59,324 nucleotides of DNA from Ensifer sp. LCM 4579 (GTDB lineage Bacteria > Pseudomonadota > Alphaproteobacteria > Rhizobiales > Rhizobiaceae): the NCBI RefSeq assembly GCF_001854885.1, contig NZ_MDDV01000010.1:91356-150679 (forward strand). The letters run 5' to 3'. The translations under genes and the position numbers were made by a program. The notes beneath the pieces were generated by a model. The model was not told the DNA's origin. It did not search any database and saw nothing but the letters and a program-made list of their open reading frames with translations. Of this stretch, positions 44,431 through 53,997 are shown piece by piece (position 1 is the stretch's first letter; each line of letters begins with the position of its first letter).

Positions 44431-46059
44431 TCAATGCATCTCGACCGGCCGCTTGTAGCGCTCGTAATGCTCGGGAACGATGGTCTGGCGCTCGACCATC
44501 CGGTGAACGCGCGGCGGCTTGTCGCCCCGATGAAGCGCCGTCAGCCTGTCGCCGACGGCGGCGTCGGCCTGGGTGCGGCGCTGGTTGTGGCGGACATATT
44601 CGACCCAGGTCGGCACGTGGTAGGTCTCGGTCCAGGTGGTCGGGTTCTCGAGGTCGCGCATCAGCGCCCAGTGACCGGCACCGTCGCGAATGCGGATGCG
44701 GCGCCGCTCCGCCATCGTCTTCAGGAATTCGGGAATGTCCGCCTCGGCGATCTCGTAGTCGATCATCACCACGATCGGGCCGCTGCGAGGCTTCAGGTCG
44801 AGCGCGAGCAGCGGCTCGTTGAAACGGTTGAGCGGATCGAGATTCAGCGATGTGAATTCCGGCAGCGCGAAGCGCAGGCCGATGGCGATGCCCGCGAGCA
44901 TCAGCACGCAGGAGCCGATCAGCGCGTTGGCGGCACCGTATTCCTCGGCAGCCACGCCCCAGAGCCAGCTGCCGCCGGCAATGCCGCCGAATGTCGCCGT
45001 CTGGTAGAGCGATAGCGCCCGGCCGACCACCCAGCGCGGCGTGGAGAGCTGAACCGTCGTGTTGAAGAGCGACAGGGCCAGCACCCAGCAGGCGCCGGAG
45101 ACGGTGAGCACGAGCGCGGTCAGCCAGGCCGCGGTGCTCAACGCGGTGACGATCGCGCTCAGCGCGAACCCGGCAAAGGCGCAGCGCACGATGGTTTCGC
45201 TCGACAGATGTTCCCGAAGCCGCGCGCTCAGCAGCGCGCCGCCGATCGCGCCGAGACCGAAAGCGCCGAGCATGATGCCGTAGGTGAGCGGCCCGCCGGC
45301 GACGAGATCGCGCGCCACCAGCGGCAGGAGCGCAAGGATGGCGCTTGCCGAAAGGCCGAAGGCAAAGCCGCGCAGCAGCACCTTGCCGATATTGGGCGAC
45401 ATTGCCACATAGCGAAGGCCGGCGAATACCGCCCGTCCGAGCGCTTCCCGCGGCAGCCGGCTCACCTCGGCCGTGGGGCGCCAGCGGAAAAGGGCGAAGA
45501 GTATCGCGACATAGCTGACCGTGTTGACGGCGAAGGCGGCGGCGGCTCCGGCCGCCGCGACGATGGCGCCGCCGATCGCCGGTCCGACGCTGCGGGTGAT
45601 GTTGAAGCCCATGCTGTTCAGGGCGACGGCCGCCGGCAGGTCGTCCCGCGGGACCATGTCGCCGACCGAGGCTTGCCAGGACGGATTGTTGAGCGCCGTG
45701 CCGCAGCCGATCAGGAAGGTGAAGATGAGCAGCAGCCAGGGCGTCACGAGCCCGAAATAGGCCGAGGTCGTCAGGAGCGCCGACACGGCGAGCATGAAGC
45801 CCTGGGCGATCAGCATGATGCGGCGGCGGTCGAAATTGTCGGCGAGCGCGCCGGAGAGCAGCGAGAAGAGCATGATCGGCAGCGAGGTCGACGCCTGCAC
45901 CAGCGCCACCATGTTGACCGATTGGGAGATGGAGGTCATCAGCCAGGCGGCGCCGACCGCCTGTATCAGCCCGCCGAAATTGGAGGCGAGACTGGCGATC
46001 CAGATGGTGCGGAATGTATTGTGGCTGAAAGGGGCCAGCGGCGATAAGCGGTTCGTCAC
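44431..46059 (-). CDS. MFS transporter, MFS_3 (EntS-like) type with C-terminal soluble domain
   Basis: Twelve-span exporter of 542 residues. The N-terminal half begins PFSHNTFRTIWIASLASNFG, and the A-motif-like loop SGALADNFDRRRIML is after the second span. About 120 C-terminal residues from PRSGPIVVMIDYEIAEADIPEF are soluble and resemble the ferredoxin-like tail seen in MFS_3 members. Substrate unknown; siderophore or drug export are the known roles of the family. The gene is convergent with the amino-acid ATPase gene (27-base gap) and divergent from rimP. Confidence 0.86.
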   Translation of the reverse strand: MTNRLSPLAPFSHNTFRTIWIASLASNFGGLIQAVGAAWLMTSISQSVNMVALVQASTSLPIMLFSLLSGALADNFDRRRIMLIAQGFMLAVSALLTTSAYFGLVTPWLLLIFTFLIGCGTALNNPSWQASVGDMVPRDDLPAAVALNSMGFNITRSVGPAIGGAIVAAAGAAAAFAVNTVSYVAILFALFRWRPTAEVSRLPREALGRAVFAGLRYVAMSPNIGKVLLRGFAFGLSASAILALLPLVARDLVAGGPLTYGIMLGAFGLGAIGGALLSARLREHLSSETIVRCAFAGFALSAIVTALSTAAWLTALVLTVSGACWVLALSLFNTTVQLSTPRWVVGRALSLYQTATFGGIAGGSWLWGVAAEEYGAANALIGSCVLMLAGIAIGLRFALPEFTSLNLDPLNRFNEPLLALDLKPRSGPIVVMIDYEIAEADIPEFLKTMAERRRIRIRDGAGHWALMRDLENPTTWTETYHVPTWVEYVRHNQRRTQADAAVGDRLTALHRGDKPPRVHRMVERQTIVPEHYERYKRPVEMH

Positions 46060-46201
46060 CTCGTAGTCTCTTCCATTCGATTCTGAACCGGGAGGTCTCT
46101 TCGTTATACGCCTTGAAACGCGATGCGCCAGCCGCTGAAACTTGCCCCCGATGAGCGGAAGGGAGCAGGGTGCGATGTGAAGGCGCCGTTCGGCGCTACC
46201 C

Positions 46202-46230
46202 TTGCAATCTCCGGCAAGGAAGCGTATATG
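46202..46230 (+). promoter_or_regulatory. Promoter of the rimP-nusA operon
   Basis: TTGCAA (46202-46207) and TATATG (46225-46230) are 17 bases apart, close to the rhizobial housekeeping consensus. Transcription would start near 46237, placing the terminator at 46257-46290 in the leader. Confidence 0.65.
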
Positions 46231-46256
46231 AGCCTCAAATTCTTGATCGGTAGATG

Positions 46257-46290
46257 AAGAGTGGGCTCCGTCAGGACCCGCTCTTTTTTA
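46257..46290 (+). terminator. Intrinsic terminator (attenuator candidate) in the rimP leader
   Basis: AAGAGTGGG-C-TCC-GTCA-GGA-CCCGCTCTT forms a 12-pair stem followed by TTTTTA. It lies between the promoter and the rimP start (46318), so transcripts either stop after about 54 bases or read through. The 5' part GGACC (46274) could instead pair with GGTCC (46297), which would break the terminator. Confidence 0.7.
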
Positions 46291-46317
46291 TTAGCCGGTC
46301 CGATGAGGAGATGATCG

Positions 46318-46935
46318 TTGTCCGATAACGCATCGGCTGAAACTGCAAATGAACCGCGGCTGATCGTGGAGACCGGCCTTGACCGGCGTGTTGCCGACAT
46401 TGTCGAGCCCGTTCTGGTGCAGATGGGTTTCCGGCTGGTGCGCGTACGGCTCTCCGGCCAGAATGGCCTGACGCTGCAGATCATGACGGAACGCAACGAC
46501 GGCACGATGACCGTCGAGGATTGCGAAGAGGTCTCCAAGGCGATCTCGCCGGTTCTCGATGTGGAAGATCCTATCGACAAGGCGTATCATCTCGAAGTGT
46601 CGTCGCCGGGCATCGACCGGCCGATGGTGCGCAAGTCCGACTTCATCCGCTGGCAGGGCCATCTGATGAAGTGCGAGACTTCGGTCATGGTCGACGGGCG
46701 CAAGCGTTTCCGCGGCAAGATCGTGTCGGTGGACGAGGAGGATTTCCGCCTCGAGCGCGACCAGCCCGCCTATGGCGAGGAGGCAGCGGTCGCAATCCCG
46801 TTCGCCGCCCTGTCGGAAGCGCGGCTGATCCTGACCGACGAACTCATTCGCGATGCGCTGACGGCCGACAAGAAGGCAAAGGCAGCGCGCGCCGCCAACG
46901 AAAACTTCGAAGACGAAGACAAACCTATCGAATGA
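46318..46935 (+). CDS. rimP: Ribosome maturation factor RimP
   Basis: Assists 30S assembly. 205 residues; start is TTG at 46318 with GAGGAG eight bases upstream. The N-terminal domain has [27 protein letters not shown], and the central signature is [27 protein letters not shown]. The C-terminal domain (about 130-185) is SH3-like, with an acidic/Lys tail. First gene of rimP-nusA-ylxR-infB-rbfA-truB; the weak start codon and leader terminator suggest that its expression is held low or controlled. Confidence 0.94.
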   Translation: MSDNASAETANEPRLIVETGLDRRVADIVEPVLVQMGFRLVRVRLSGQNGLTLQIMTERNDGTMTVEDCEEVSKAISPVLDVEDPIDKAYHLEVSSPGIDRPMVRKSDFIRWQGHLMKCETSVMVDGRKRFRGKIVSVDEEDFRLERDQPAYGEEAAVAIPFAALSEARLILTDELIRDALTADKKAKAARAANENFEDEDKPIE

Positions 46936-46980
46936 GGCAGGGCGCTCTTTGAGGCTTCTGCAACCAGACGGAGACAAGAC

Positions 46981-48591
46981 ATGGCAGTCAGTGCTAACCG
47001 GCTCGAACTTCTGCAGATCGCAGATGCTGTGGCACGCGAAAAGGTGATCGACCGGGAGATCGTTCTGGCCGCGATGGCAGATGCGATCCAGAAGGCGGCG
47101 CGCTCGCGCTACGGCTCGGAATCGAACATCCACGCCGACATCAACCCGAAGACCGGTGAAATCCGTCTCCAGCGGCTTCTCGAAGTGGTCGAGCATGCCG
47201 AGGACTATTCGACCCAGATTCCGCTCGAGCTGGCGCGCGACCGCAATCCGGACGCCAAACTTGGCGATTTCATCGCCGATCCGCTGCCGCCGATGGATTT
47301 CGGCCGCATCGCTGCGCAGTCGGCCAAGCAGGTGATCGTGCAGAAGGTCCGTGAGGCCGAGCGCGATCGTCAATATGACGAGTTCAAGGACCGTGTCGGT
47401 GAGATCGTCAACGGCACCGTCAAGCGCGTCGAATACGGCAACGTCATCGTCGATCTCGGCCGCGGCGAGGGCATCATTCGCCGGGACGAGATGATCCCGC
47501 GCGAGGCCATGCGCTATGGCGATCGCGTGCGCGCCTTCGTCTACGACGTCCGCCGCGAACAGCGCGGGCCGCAGATCTTCCTGTCGCGCACGCATCCGCA
47601 GTTCATGGTCAAGCTTTTCACCATGGAGGTGCCGGAAATCTACGACGGCATCATCCAGATCAAGTCGGTCGCCCGCGATCCCGGCTCGCGCGCCAAGATC
47701 GCCGTAGTCTCGAACGATTCGTCGATCGATCCGGTCGGCGCGTGCGTCGGTATGCGCGGATCGCGCGTCCAGGCGGTTGTCGGCGAGCTGCAGGGCGAGA
47801 AGATCGATATCATCCCGTGGTCGCCGGATCCGGCGTCCTTCATCGTCAACGCCCTGCAGCCGGCGGAAGTGACCAAGGTCGTCCTCGACGAAGATGCCGA
47901 GCGCATTGAGGTCGTGGTGCCGGACGAGCAGCTTTCGCTCGCGATCGGCCGCCGCGGCCAGAATGTCCGCCTTGCTTCGCAGCTCACCGGCTGGGACATC
48001 GACATTCTCACGGAGCAGGAGGAGAGTGAGCGCCGCCAGAAGGAATTCAACGAGCGCACTCAACTGTTCATGGAAGCGCTCGACGTCGACGAGATGGTCG
48101 GCCAGGTACTTGCCTCCGAAGGCTTCGCCGAGGTCGAGGAAATCGCCTATGTCGACCTCGACGAGATATCCTCGATCGAAGGCTTCGACGAGGAGACCGC
48201 GACGGAGATCCAGACGCGCGCACGCGAATATCTGGAAAAGATCGAGGCCGAAATGGATGCCAGGCGCAAAGAGCTCGGCGTTGCCGACGAGTTGCGCGGG
48301 ATCGACGGGCTCACCAGCCAGATGCTGGTGGCGCTCGGCGAGGAAGGCATCAAGACGGTCGAGGATTTCGCCGGCTGCGCTGCCGACGACCTCGTTGGCT
48401 GGACCGAGCGCAAGGATGGCGAGACCAAGCGCTTCGAGGGCGTTTTCTCGAAGCTCGACGTCACCCGTGAGGAGGCTGAGGCAATGATCGTCCAGGCCCG
48501 TCTGGCGGCCGGCTGGATCACCGAAGAGGACCTGGCCAAGGATGAGGACGAGCCGATCGAAGTCGCCGAAGGCGCCGAGCAGGATGCTTGA
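46981..48591 (+). CDS. nusA: Transcription termination/antitermination protein NusA
   Basis: Binds RNA polymerase and modulates pausing, termination and antitermination. 536 residues: N-terminal RNAP-binding domain (about 1-130), S1 domain ([20 protein letters not shown]), two KH domains ([25 protein letters not shown] and [21 protein letters not shown]), then C-terminal acidic repeats of helix-hairpin-helix type. It follows rimP by 45 bases, and its stop overlaps the start region of the ylxR gene. Confidence 0.96.
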   Translation: MAVSANRLELLQIADAVAREKVIDREIVLAAMADAIQKAARSRYGSESNIHADINPKTGEIRLQRLLEVVEHAEDYSTQIPLELARDRNPDAKLGDFIADPLPPMDFGRIAAQSAKQVIVQKVREAERDRQYDEFKDRVGEIVNGTVKRVEYGNVIVDLGRGEGIIRRDEMIPREAMRYGDRVRAFVYDVRREQRGPQIFLSRTHPQFMVKLFTMEVPEIYDGIIQIKSVARDPGSRAKIAVVSNDSSIDPVGACVGMRGSRVQAVVGELQGEKIDIIPWSPDPASFIVNALQPAEVTKVVLDEDAERIEVVVPDEQLSLAIGRRGQNVRLASQLTGWDIDILTEQEESERRQKEFNERTQLFMEALDVDEMVGQVLASEGFAEVEEIAYVDLDEISSIEGFDEETATEIQTRAREYLEKIEAEMDARRKELGVADELRGIDGLTSQMLVALGEEGIKTVEDFAGCAADDLVGWTERKDGETKRFEGVFSKLDVTREEAEAMIVQARLAAGWITEEDLAKDEDEPIEVAEGAEQDA

Positions 48592-48596
48592 GCCTG

Positions 48597-49304
48597 ATGA
48601 CCGCAGCGACCGGGGCCGGGAGTCAGCCTTTGGACAATCTGCCCTCGGATAGGGGGCCGAAGGACCGGAGCGACGGCAGCCGGACCTGCATCGTTACGCG
48701 CGAAAGCGGGTCGCCGGAGACGCTGATCCGCTTCGTTGCCGGTCCGGACGGTCATGTGATCCCGGATCTGAAGCGGCAGCTTCCCGGGCGCGGTTGCTGG
48801 GTCAAGGCGGAGCGACACCTGATCGAGAAGGCCGTGGCGAAGAAGCTCTTCGCCCGCGCCCTTCGGGCCGATGTCAAGGCCGATGCGGCGTTGGCGGACG
48901 AAGTCGAAAGGCTGCTCGGCGAGCAACTCGCCGGCATGATGAACATGGCGCGCAAGGCCGGCCAGTTCGTCACCGGTGCGACGAAGACGGAACAGGCTGT
49001 GCGCGGGCTCGCGGCGCTTGGCGTCTTCCACGCGATCGATGCGGCCGCCGACGGCGTCCGTAAGGTCGATCAGGCGCGCAAGGCGATGAGCTTTGTCAGC
49101 GAGGACGAAACGGAAATACCAGCCTTCCGCCCCTTCACGGTGGCGGAAATGGAGGGCCTTTTGGGAAGTAATGCTTTTATCCATGCCGCAGCGCTTGCAG
49201 GGCAGGCGGGTGAAGGTGTAGTGAAGCGCGCAATGATGCTCGAAAAGTACCGAGGATCCGTCCCGGTCCGGGCCGAAGGCGGCGCTGGCAAGCCACAGCG
49301 ATGA
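48597..49304 (+). CDS. YlxR/DUF448 RNA-binding protein with L7Ae-like C-terminal domain
   Basis: 235 residues from the ATG at 48597 (an in-frame TTG at 48588 overlaps the nusA stop). The YlxR domain (about 20-95) has RTCIVTRESGSPETLIRFV and the GRGCWV motif. The second domain (about 105-190) contains the ribosomal L7Ae/YlxQ-type region MMNMARKAGQFVTGATKTEQAVR. In many bacteria YlxR and YlxQ are separate genes between nusA and infB; here they are one protein, as usual in Rhizobiales. Confidence 0.9.
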   Translation: MTAATGAGSQPLDNLPSDRGPKDRSDGSRTCIVTRESGSPETLIRFVAGPDGHVIPDLKRQLPGRGCWVKAERHLIEKAVAKKLFARALRADVKADAALADEVERLLGEQLAGMMNMARKAGQFVTGATKTEQAVRGLAALGVFHAIDAAADGVRKVDQARKAMSFVSEDETEIPAFRPFTVAEMEGLLGSNAFIHAAALAGQAGEGVVKRAMMLEKYRGSVPVRAEGGAGKPQR

Positions 49305-49409
49305 TACGCGTCACCGGCCAAGGCCGGCATAGCGAGCGCTGTTTGAGACAATTGAAAAGACGGGGTCAGGTGATACGCATCCGGCCCTGATCGCTAGGAA
49401 CGGAACGGA

Positions 49410-52067
49410 ATGACCGACAACAAAGACGACAAGACAATCAGCGTAGCGGGCAAGAAGACGCTGACCCTGAAGCCCTCCGGGGTGCCGCATGGGACGGTAC
49501 GCCAGGATATGGGACGGGGTCGCACGAAGGCGGTCGTGGTCGAAACCAAGAGAACGCGCGGCCATGTGACCAAGCATAAGGACGAGCGCCCGATCACCCC
49601 GGTCGCCGCAACGCCGGCCGCCCGGACGGCCGAGCAGCGGCCCGTTCCGCCGCAGCCGGCCGGCCGCCCGGCCCCGCAGCCTCAGCCGCATCAGCCGCGC
49701 ACGGAGCAGAACCGCCCGCGGGTCGGCGTCGTCCTGAACGATCTGTCCGCAGGCGAAATGGAAGCCCGCCGCCGCGCGCTCGCCGAAGCTCAGGTCCGCG
49801 ACGCCGAGGAAGCCAAGCGCCGCGTTGAAGAGGAGGCCCGCCGCCGGCGCGAGGAAGAAGAGCGTCTCGCGCGCGAGAAGGAAGAGGCCGCCCGTCGCGC
49901 CGCCGAAGAGGCTGCGCGCCCCGCCGAAAAGGCCGAGGAAAAGGCGGAAGAGGTGCGCCCGGTTGTCGCCGAGCGCCATGCCGAGGCGCGCCCGCACCCG
50001 GCACGTCCGGCCCCCTCCGCGCCGCAGACACCGCCACCGGCCACCCTTCGTGGCCGCCGTGCGGCCGCCGAGGAAGAGGATGAGCGCCCGCGCCCCGCCG
50101 CCGGAGTGCCCCGCGGCAAGGTTACGCGGCCGGAGCCGGCAAAGCCTGCCGCCCGTCCGAAGGGCGATGAGGGCCGCCGCCAGGGCAAGCTGACGCTGAC
50201 CGCTGCCGTCGACGAAGACGGCGGTCAGCGCGGCCGTTCGCTCTCGGCGATGCGCCGCCGCCAGGAGAAATTCAAACGCAGCCAGATGCAGGAAACGCGT
50301 GAGAAGATCTCGCGCGAAGTCGTCCTGCCGGAGACCATCACGATTCAGGAATTGTCGCAGCGCATGTCCGAGCGCGCCGTCGACGTCATCAAGTTCCTGA
50401 TGAAGGAAGGCCAGATGATGAAGCCCGGCGATCTGATCGACGCCGATATGGCCGAACTCATCGCGGTCGAATTCGGCCACACCGTCAAGCGCGTCTCCGA
50501 GTCCGATGTCGAGGAAGGCATCTTCAACATCGCCGACGTTGAAGAGGACCTGGAGGCACGGCCGCCGATCGTCACGATCATGGGCCACGTCGACCACGGC
50601 AAGACGTCGCTGCTCGATGCGATCCGGCACGCCAATGTGGTCGCCGGTGAAGCGGGCGGCATCACCCAGCATATCGGCGCCTATCAGGTCGAGCAGAACG
50701 GCCAGAAGATCACCTTCATCGACACGCCCGGCCACGCCGCCTTTACGGCGATGCGTGCTCGCGGTGCTCAGGCGACGGACATCGCCGTCCTCGTCGTCGC
50801 GGCCGATGACAGCGTGATGCCGCAGACGATCGAGTCGATCAACCACGCCAAGGCGGCGAATGTGCCGATCATCGTGGCGATCAACAAGATCGACAAGCCA
50901 ACGGCGAACCCGCAAAAGGTCCGCACCGAGCTCCTGCAGCACGAGGTTTTCGTCGAATCCATGGGCGGTGAAGTACTCGACGTCGAGGTTTCGGCGAAGA
51001 ACCATACCAACCTCGACAAGTTGCTCGACGCGATCCTGCTGCAGGCGGAAATCCTCGACCTCAAGGCCAATGCGAACCGGACGGCCGAGGGTACCGTGGT
51101 GGAAGCCGAGCTCGATCGCGGCCGCGGTGCGGTTGCGACGATTCTCGTCCAGAAGGGAACCCTCACCCCGGGCCAGATCATCGTCGCAGGCGACCAGTGG
51201 GGCCGGGTGCGTGCACTTGTCAACGACAAGGGCGAGCATGTGAAGGCCGCCGGTCCGTCGACCCCGGTCGAAGTCCTGGGCCTGTCCGGTACGCCGGCCG
51301 CCGGCGACAAATTCGCCGTCGTCGAAAGCGAAAGCCGCGCACGCGAGATCTCCGAATATCGCCAGCGGCTTGCCCGTGAAAAAGCGGTCGCTCGCCAGTC
51401 CGGCTCGCGCGGTTCGCTCGAGCAGATGATGAGCCAGCTTCATACCTCCGGCCTCAAGGAGTTCCCGCTGGTCATCAAGGGCGACGTTCAGGGCTCGATC
51501 GAAGCGATCGCCGGCGCATTGGAAAAGCTCGGTACGGACGAAGTCCGGGCGCGAATCGTGCATTCGGGCGCGGGCGGCATTACCGAGTCGGATATCTCGC
51601 TCGCCGAGGCTTCCAACGCCGCGATCATCGGCTTCAACGTCCGCGCCAACAAGCAGGCGCGCGATGCGGCCGAGCGCGCTGGTATCGAGATCCGTTACTA
51701 CAATATCATCTACGATCTGGTGGATGACGTGAAGTCGGCGATGTCCGGTCTGCTCTCGCCCGAGCGGCGCGAAACCTTCCTCGGCAATGCCGAGATCCTG
51801 GAGGTGTTCAACATCACCAAGGTCGGCAAGGTCGCAGGCTGCCGCGTCACGGAAGGCAAGGTCGAGCGCGGTGTCGGCGTCCGCCTCGTGCGCGACAACG
51901 TCGTCATCCACGAGGGCAAGCTCAAGACGCTCAAGCGCTTCAAGGACGAGGTCTCCGAAGTCCAGTCCGGCCAGGAATGCGGCATGGCCTTCGAAAACTA
52001 CGAGGACATCCGGCCCGGCGACACGATCGAGTGCTTCCGCGTCGAACACGTCACGCGGACTCTCTAA
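49410..52067 (+). CDS. infB: Translation initiation factor IF-2
   Basis: GTPase that places initiator tRNA on the ribosome. 885 residues. The first 300 are a charged low-complexity region (Glu/Arg/Ala-rich coiled coil, about 110-200). The IF2 N-like domain is around [22 protein letters not shown]. The G domain (from about 390) has [20 protein letters not shown] and NKIDKP. Domains II-IV end at [27 protein letters not shown] precedes the ATG. The 105-base gap upstream contains no gene. Confidence 0.97.
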   Translation: MTDNKDDKTISVAGKKTLTLKPSGVPHGTVRQDMGRGRTKAVVVETKRTRGHVTKHKDERPITPVAATPAARTAEQRPVPPQPAGRPAPQPQPHQPRTEQNRPRVGVVLNDLSAGEMEARRRALAEAQVRDAEEAKRRVEEEARRRREEEERLAREKEEAARRAAEEAARPAEKAEEKAEEVRPVVAERHAEARPHPARPAPSAPQTPPPATLRGRRAAAEEEDERPRPAAGVPRGKVTRPEPAKPAARPKGDEGRRQGKLTLTAAVDEDGGQRGRSLSAMRRRQEKFKRSQMQETREKISREVVLPETITIQELSQRMSERAVDVIKFLMKEGQMMKPGDLIDADMAELIAVEFGHTVKRVSESDVEEGIFNIADVEEDLEARPPIVTIMGHVDHGKTSLLDAIRHANVVAGEAGGITQHIGAYQVEQNGQKITFIDTPGHAAFTAMRARGAQATDIAVLVVAADDSVMPQTIESINHAKAANVPIIVAINKIDKPTANPQKVRTELLQHEVFVESMGGEVLDVEVSAKNHTNLDKLLDAILLQAEILDLKANANRTAEGTVVEAELDRGRGAVATILVQKGTLTPGQIIVAGDQWGRVRALVNDKGEHVKAAGPSTPVEVLGLSGTPAAGDKFAVVESESRAREISEYRQRLAREKAVARQSGSRGSLEQMMSQLHTSGLKEFPLVIKGDVQGSIEAIAGALEKLGTDEVRARIVHSGAGGITESDISLAEASNAAIIGFNVRANKQARDAAERAGIEIRYYNIIYDLVDDVKSAMSGLLSPERRETFLGNAEILEVFNITKVGKVAGCRVTEGKVERGVGVRLVRDNVVIHEGKLKTLKRFKDEVSEVQSGQECGMAFENYEDIRPGDTIECFRVEHVTRTL

Positions 52068-52069
52068 GG

Positions 52070-52182
52070 CTACAGCGCCGCGCGTCATTTCAGACGCGCA
52101 AAGTTCGCTGTAACTCTTTGAATCTGCGCATCGCCCCTTTCCGAAATTCGGGTACGATTTTTCGGAAAGGGCGATGCGTTAG
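52070..52182 (-). repeat. RIME-like repeat with an extra long hairpin, infB-rbfA gap
   Basis: The left half is CTACAGCGCCGCGCGTC-...-GACGCGCAAAGTTCGCTGTAACTCTTTGAATCTGCG, the reverse of the plus-strand copies. The right half is a different arm: CGCATCGCCCCTTTCCGAAA (52127-52146) against TTTCGGAAAGGGCGATGCG with one bulged C. This mosaic of arms is the hallmark of RIME-type elements. Confidence 0.75.
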
Positions 52183-52195
52183 TCCGGCAGGAGAT

Positions 52196-52230
52196 GGTGC
52201 GAGCGCCGGATCGCTTCCGGCGCTCGCACC
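52196..52230. repeat. Perfect 15-base hairpin before rbfA
   Basis: GGTGCGAGCGCCGGA (52196-52210) and TCCGGCGCTCGCACC (52216-52230) are exact complements with loop TCGCT. The tail GTTTTCTG is a weak terminator. With the repeat just upstream it makes two strong stems inside the operon, 60 bases before rbfA. Confidence 0.75.
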
Positions 52231-52289
52231 GTTTTCTGCAGAACAAGAAGCGACCGCTGCGGAACGGCAGGCGATCCAGGACAAGAACA

Positions 52290-52697
52290 ATGACCAAATC
52301 CACATCCTCAGTCCCGTCCCAGCGCATGCTGCGCGTCGGCGAACAGGTGCGTGCCGCGATCACGCAGGTGCTGCAGCGCGGTGAAGTGCGCGATCCTGTG
52401 ATCGAGAAGACGGTGATTTCCATTTCCGAGGTGCGCATGTCGCCCGACCTCAAGATCGCCACCGCCTATGTGACACCGCTTGGCGTCGCGGATCACGCTG
52501 CGATCATCGAGGCGTTGAACAAGCATGCGAAGTTCATCCGCGGCCGCCTGGGACCGCAGCTTCGGCAGATGAAATACATGCCGGACGTCCGCTTCCGCGA
52601 CGACACCAGCTTCGACAACTACAAGAAGATCGACGCGCTTCTCCGCTCGCCCGAAGTCAGCCGCGATCTCGATCCGGATTCCGAAGACGAAGAATAA
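52290..52697 (+). CDS. rbfA: 30S ribosome-binding factor RbfA
   Basis: Needed for 16S rRNA 5' maturation and growth in the cold. 135 residues from the ATG at 52290. KH-like fold: [22 protein letters not shown], then [23 protein letters not shown] (here [13 protein letters not shown]) and the family end [20 protein letters not shown] with an acidic tail. truB follows directly, three bases later. Confidence 0.95.
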   Translation: MTKSTSSVPSQRMLRVGEQVRAAITQVLQRGEVRDPVIEKTVISISEVRMSPDLKIATAYVTPLGVADHAAIIEALNKHAKFIRGRLGPQLRQMKYMPDVRFRDDTSFDNYKKIDALLRSPEVSRDLDPDSEDEE

Positions 52698-52699
52698 GA

Positions 52700-53635
52700 A
52701 TGTCCAAACCGCGCAAACCCAAGGGCCGCCCGATCTCGGGCTGGCTTATTCTCGACAAGCCGCTCGACTACGGTTCCACCGAGGCGGTCTCCAAGATCAA
52801 GTGGCTGTTCAAGGCGCAGAAGGCGGGCCACGCCGGCACGCTCGATCCGCTTGCCTCCGGAATGCTGCCGATCGCGCTCGGCGACGCGACGAAGACCGTT
52901 CCCTATGTGATGGATGGCCGCAAGATCTACGAATTCACTGTGGCTTGGGGCGAGGAACGCTCGACCGATGATCTCGAAGGCGAGGTCGTCCGCTCGTCGG
53001 CCGAACGGCCGAGCGAGGAGGCGATCCGCGCTCTCCTGCCGAAATATACCGGCGTTATCGCCCAGGTGCCGCCGCAGTTCTCGGCGATCAAGATCGATGG
53101 CGAGCGCGCCTACGACCTCGCGCGCGACGGCGAGACCGTCGAGATTCCGGCGCGGGAAGTCGAGGTTTTCCGCTTGTCTTTGATCGGCTCAACGCCGCAT
53201 CTGGCCCAGTTCGAGATCGAATGCGGCAAAGGAACCTATGTCCGCTCGCTTGCCCGCGACATGGGCCGCGATCTCGGCTGCTTCGGCCACATCGCTTCGC
53301 TTCGCCGCACCTTTGTCGCTCCCTTCGGCGAGGAGGACATGGTGCCGCTGGCGGAACTGGTTGCGCTGGAAAAGATCGAGGACGAGGCCGAGCGGCTTGC
53401 CGCCCTCGACGACTGCCTCATCGAGACCGGCGAAGCGCTTTCCGACCTGCCGCATGTCGCAGTGAACGACGACCAGGCGCACCGGCTCCGGATGGGAAAT
53501 CCGATCATCCTGCGCGGTCGAGACGCGCCCCTGCCGACCCCTGAAGCCTACGCTACCGCGCGGGGCAAACTCGTCGCCATCGGGGAGATCGCAGAGGGTG
53601 AATTCCGTCCGAAGCGCGTATTTGCCGGCCAGTGA
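52700..53635 (+). CDS. truB: tRNA pseudouridine-55 synthase
   Basis: Makes pseudouridine 55 in the T-loop of tRNAs. 311 residues. [21 protein letters not shown] begins the fold, with the catalytic Asp in [40 protein letters not shown] and the later [24 protein letters not shown] are conserved. The C-terminal PUA-like region is [18 protein letters not shown]. Last gene of the nusA-infB block before the sensor kinase. Confidence 0.96.
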   Translation: MSKPRKPKGRPISGWLILDKPLDYGSTEAVSKIKWLFKAQKAGHAGTLDPLASGMLPIALGDATKTVPYVMDGRKIYEFTVAWGEERSTDDLEGEVVRSSAERPSEEAIRALLPKYTGVIAQVPPQFSAIKIDGERAYDLARDGETVEIPAREVEVFRLSLIGSTPHLAQFEIECGKGTYVRSLARDMGRDLGCFGHIASLRRTFVAPFGEEDMVPLAELVALEKIEDEAERLAALDDCLIETGEALSDLPHVAVNDDQAHRLRMGNPIILRGRDAPLPTPEAYATARGKLVAIGEIAEGEFRPKRVFAGQ

Positions 53636-53997
53636 GCACTCCAGCGCATCGGCCCGAAAATCGTAGCGCGTCTGAAAAGAAGCCACTATGCATAACTGTA
53701 GCGCGAATGCTTTTTGGCGAAACCTCCATCACAACCATGAAGCGCACCAGTTCTGTGATCGTGCGCGCAAAGGCTGTATAATCCCGTTGAATTGCCGCAC
53801 GTCTTCGTCGTCAAATCGAGGGAGATCTGCATCAGGCGCCGCCGAAAAACCATTCCCGTGGAAGCAAGCGCGCGTATACTCCTATTGACGCGAAGGGAGT
53901 GAAGTGTGTCCATCGGATTGCCCTCACCTCGCGTGCCGGCAGGCGGATGAGGGCATAGGCGGTCTTACATCTGATCCCAAGGGTAAAGGCGATCCGG
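53636..53997. other. Gap between truB and the sensor kinase
   Basis: 362 bases with no supported gene. It contains GCCCTCA...TGAGGGC (53921-53955), an imperfect hairpin of the REP type. A short open frame at 53688-53888 lacks a ribosome-binding site and family resemblance. The kinase promoter is probably here. Confidence 0.5.

Noticed and set aside
46100..46260. Possible tRNA ahead of rimP, as in some bacteria
   Set aside because: No cloverleaf, T-loop GGTTCRA or CCA-end pattern could be found.
46291..48063. A 590-codon open frame on the minus strand opposite rimP and nusA
   Set aside because: Shadow of two conserved genes; no recognisable domains and no ribosome-binding site.
49311..52088. 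A 925-codon open frame on the minus strand opposite infB
   Set aside because: Produced by the strong codon bias of infB; the protein is low-complexity and unrelated to any family I know.
53688..53888. Short open frame in the truB-kinase gap
   Set aside because: No ribosome-binding site, no family resemblance and Cys/Trp-rich composition unlike local genes.
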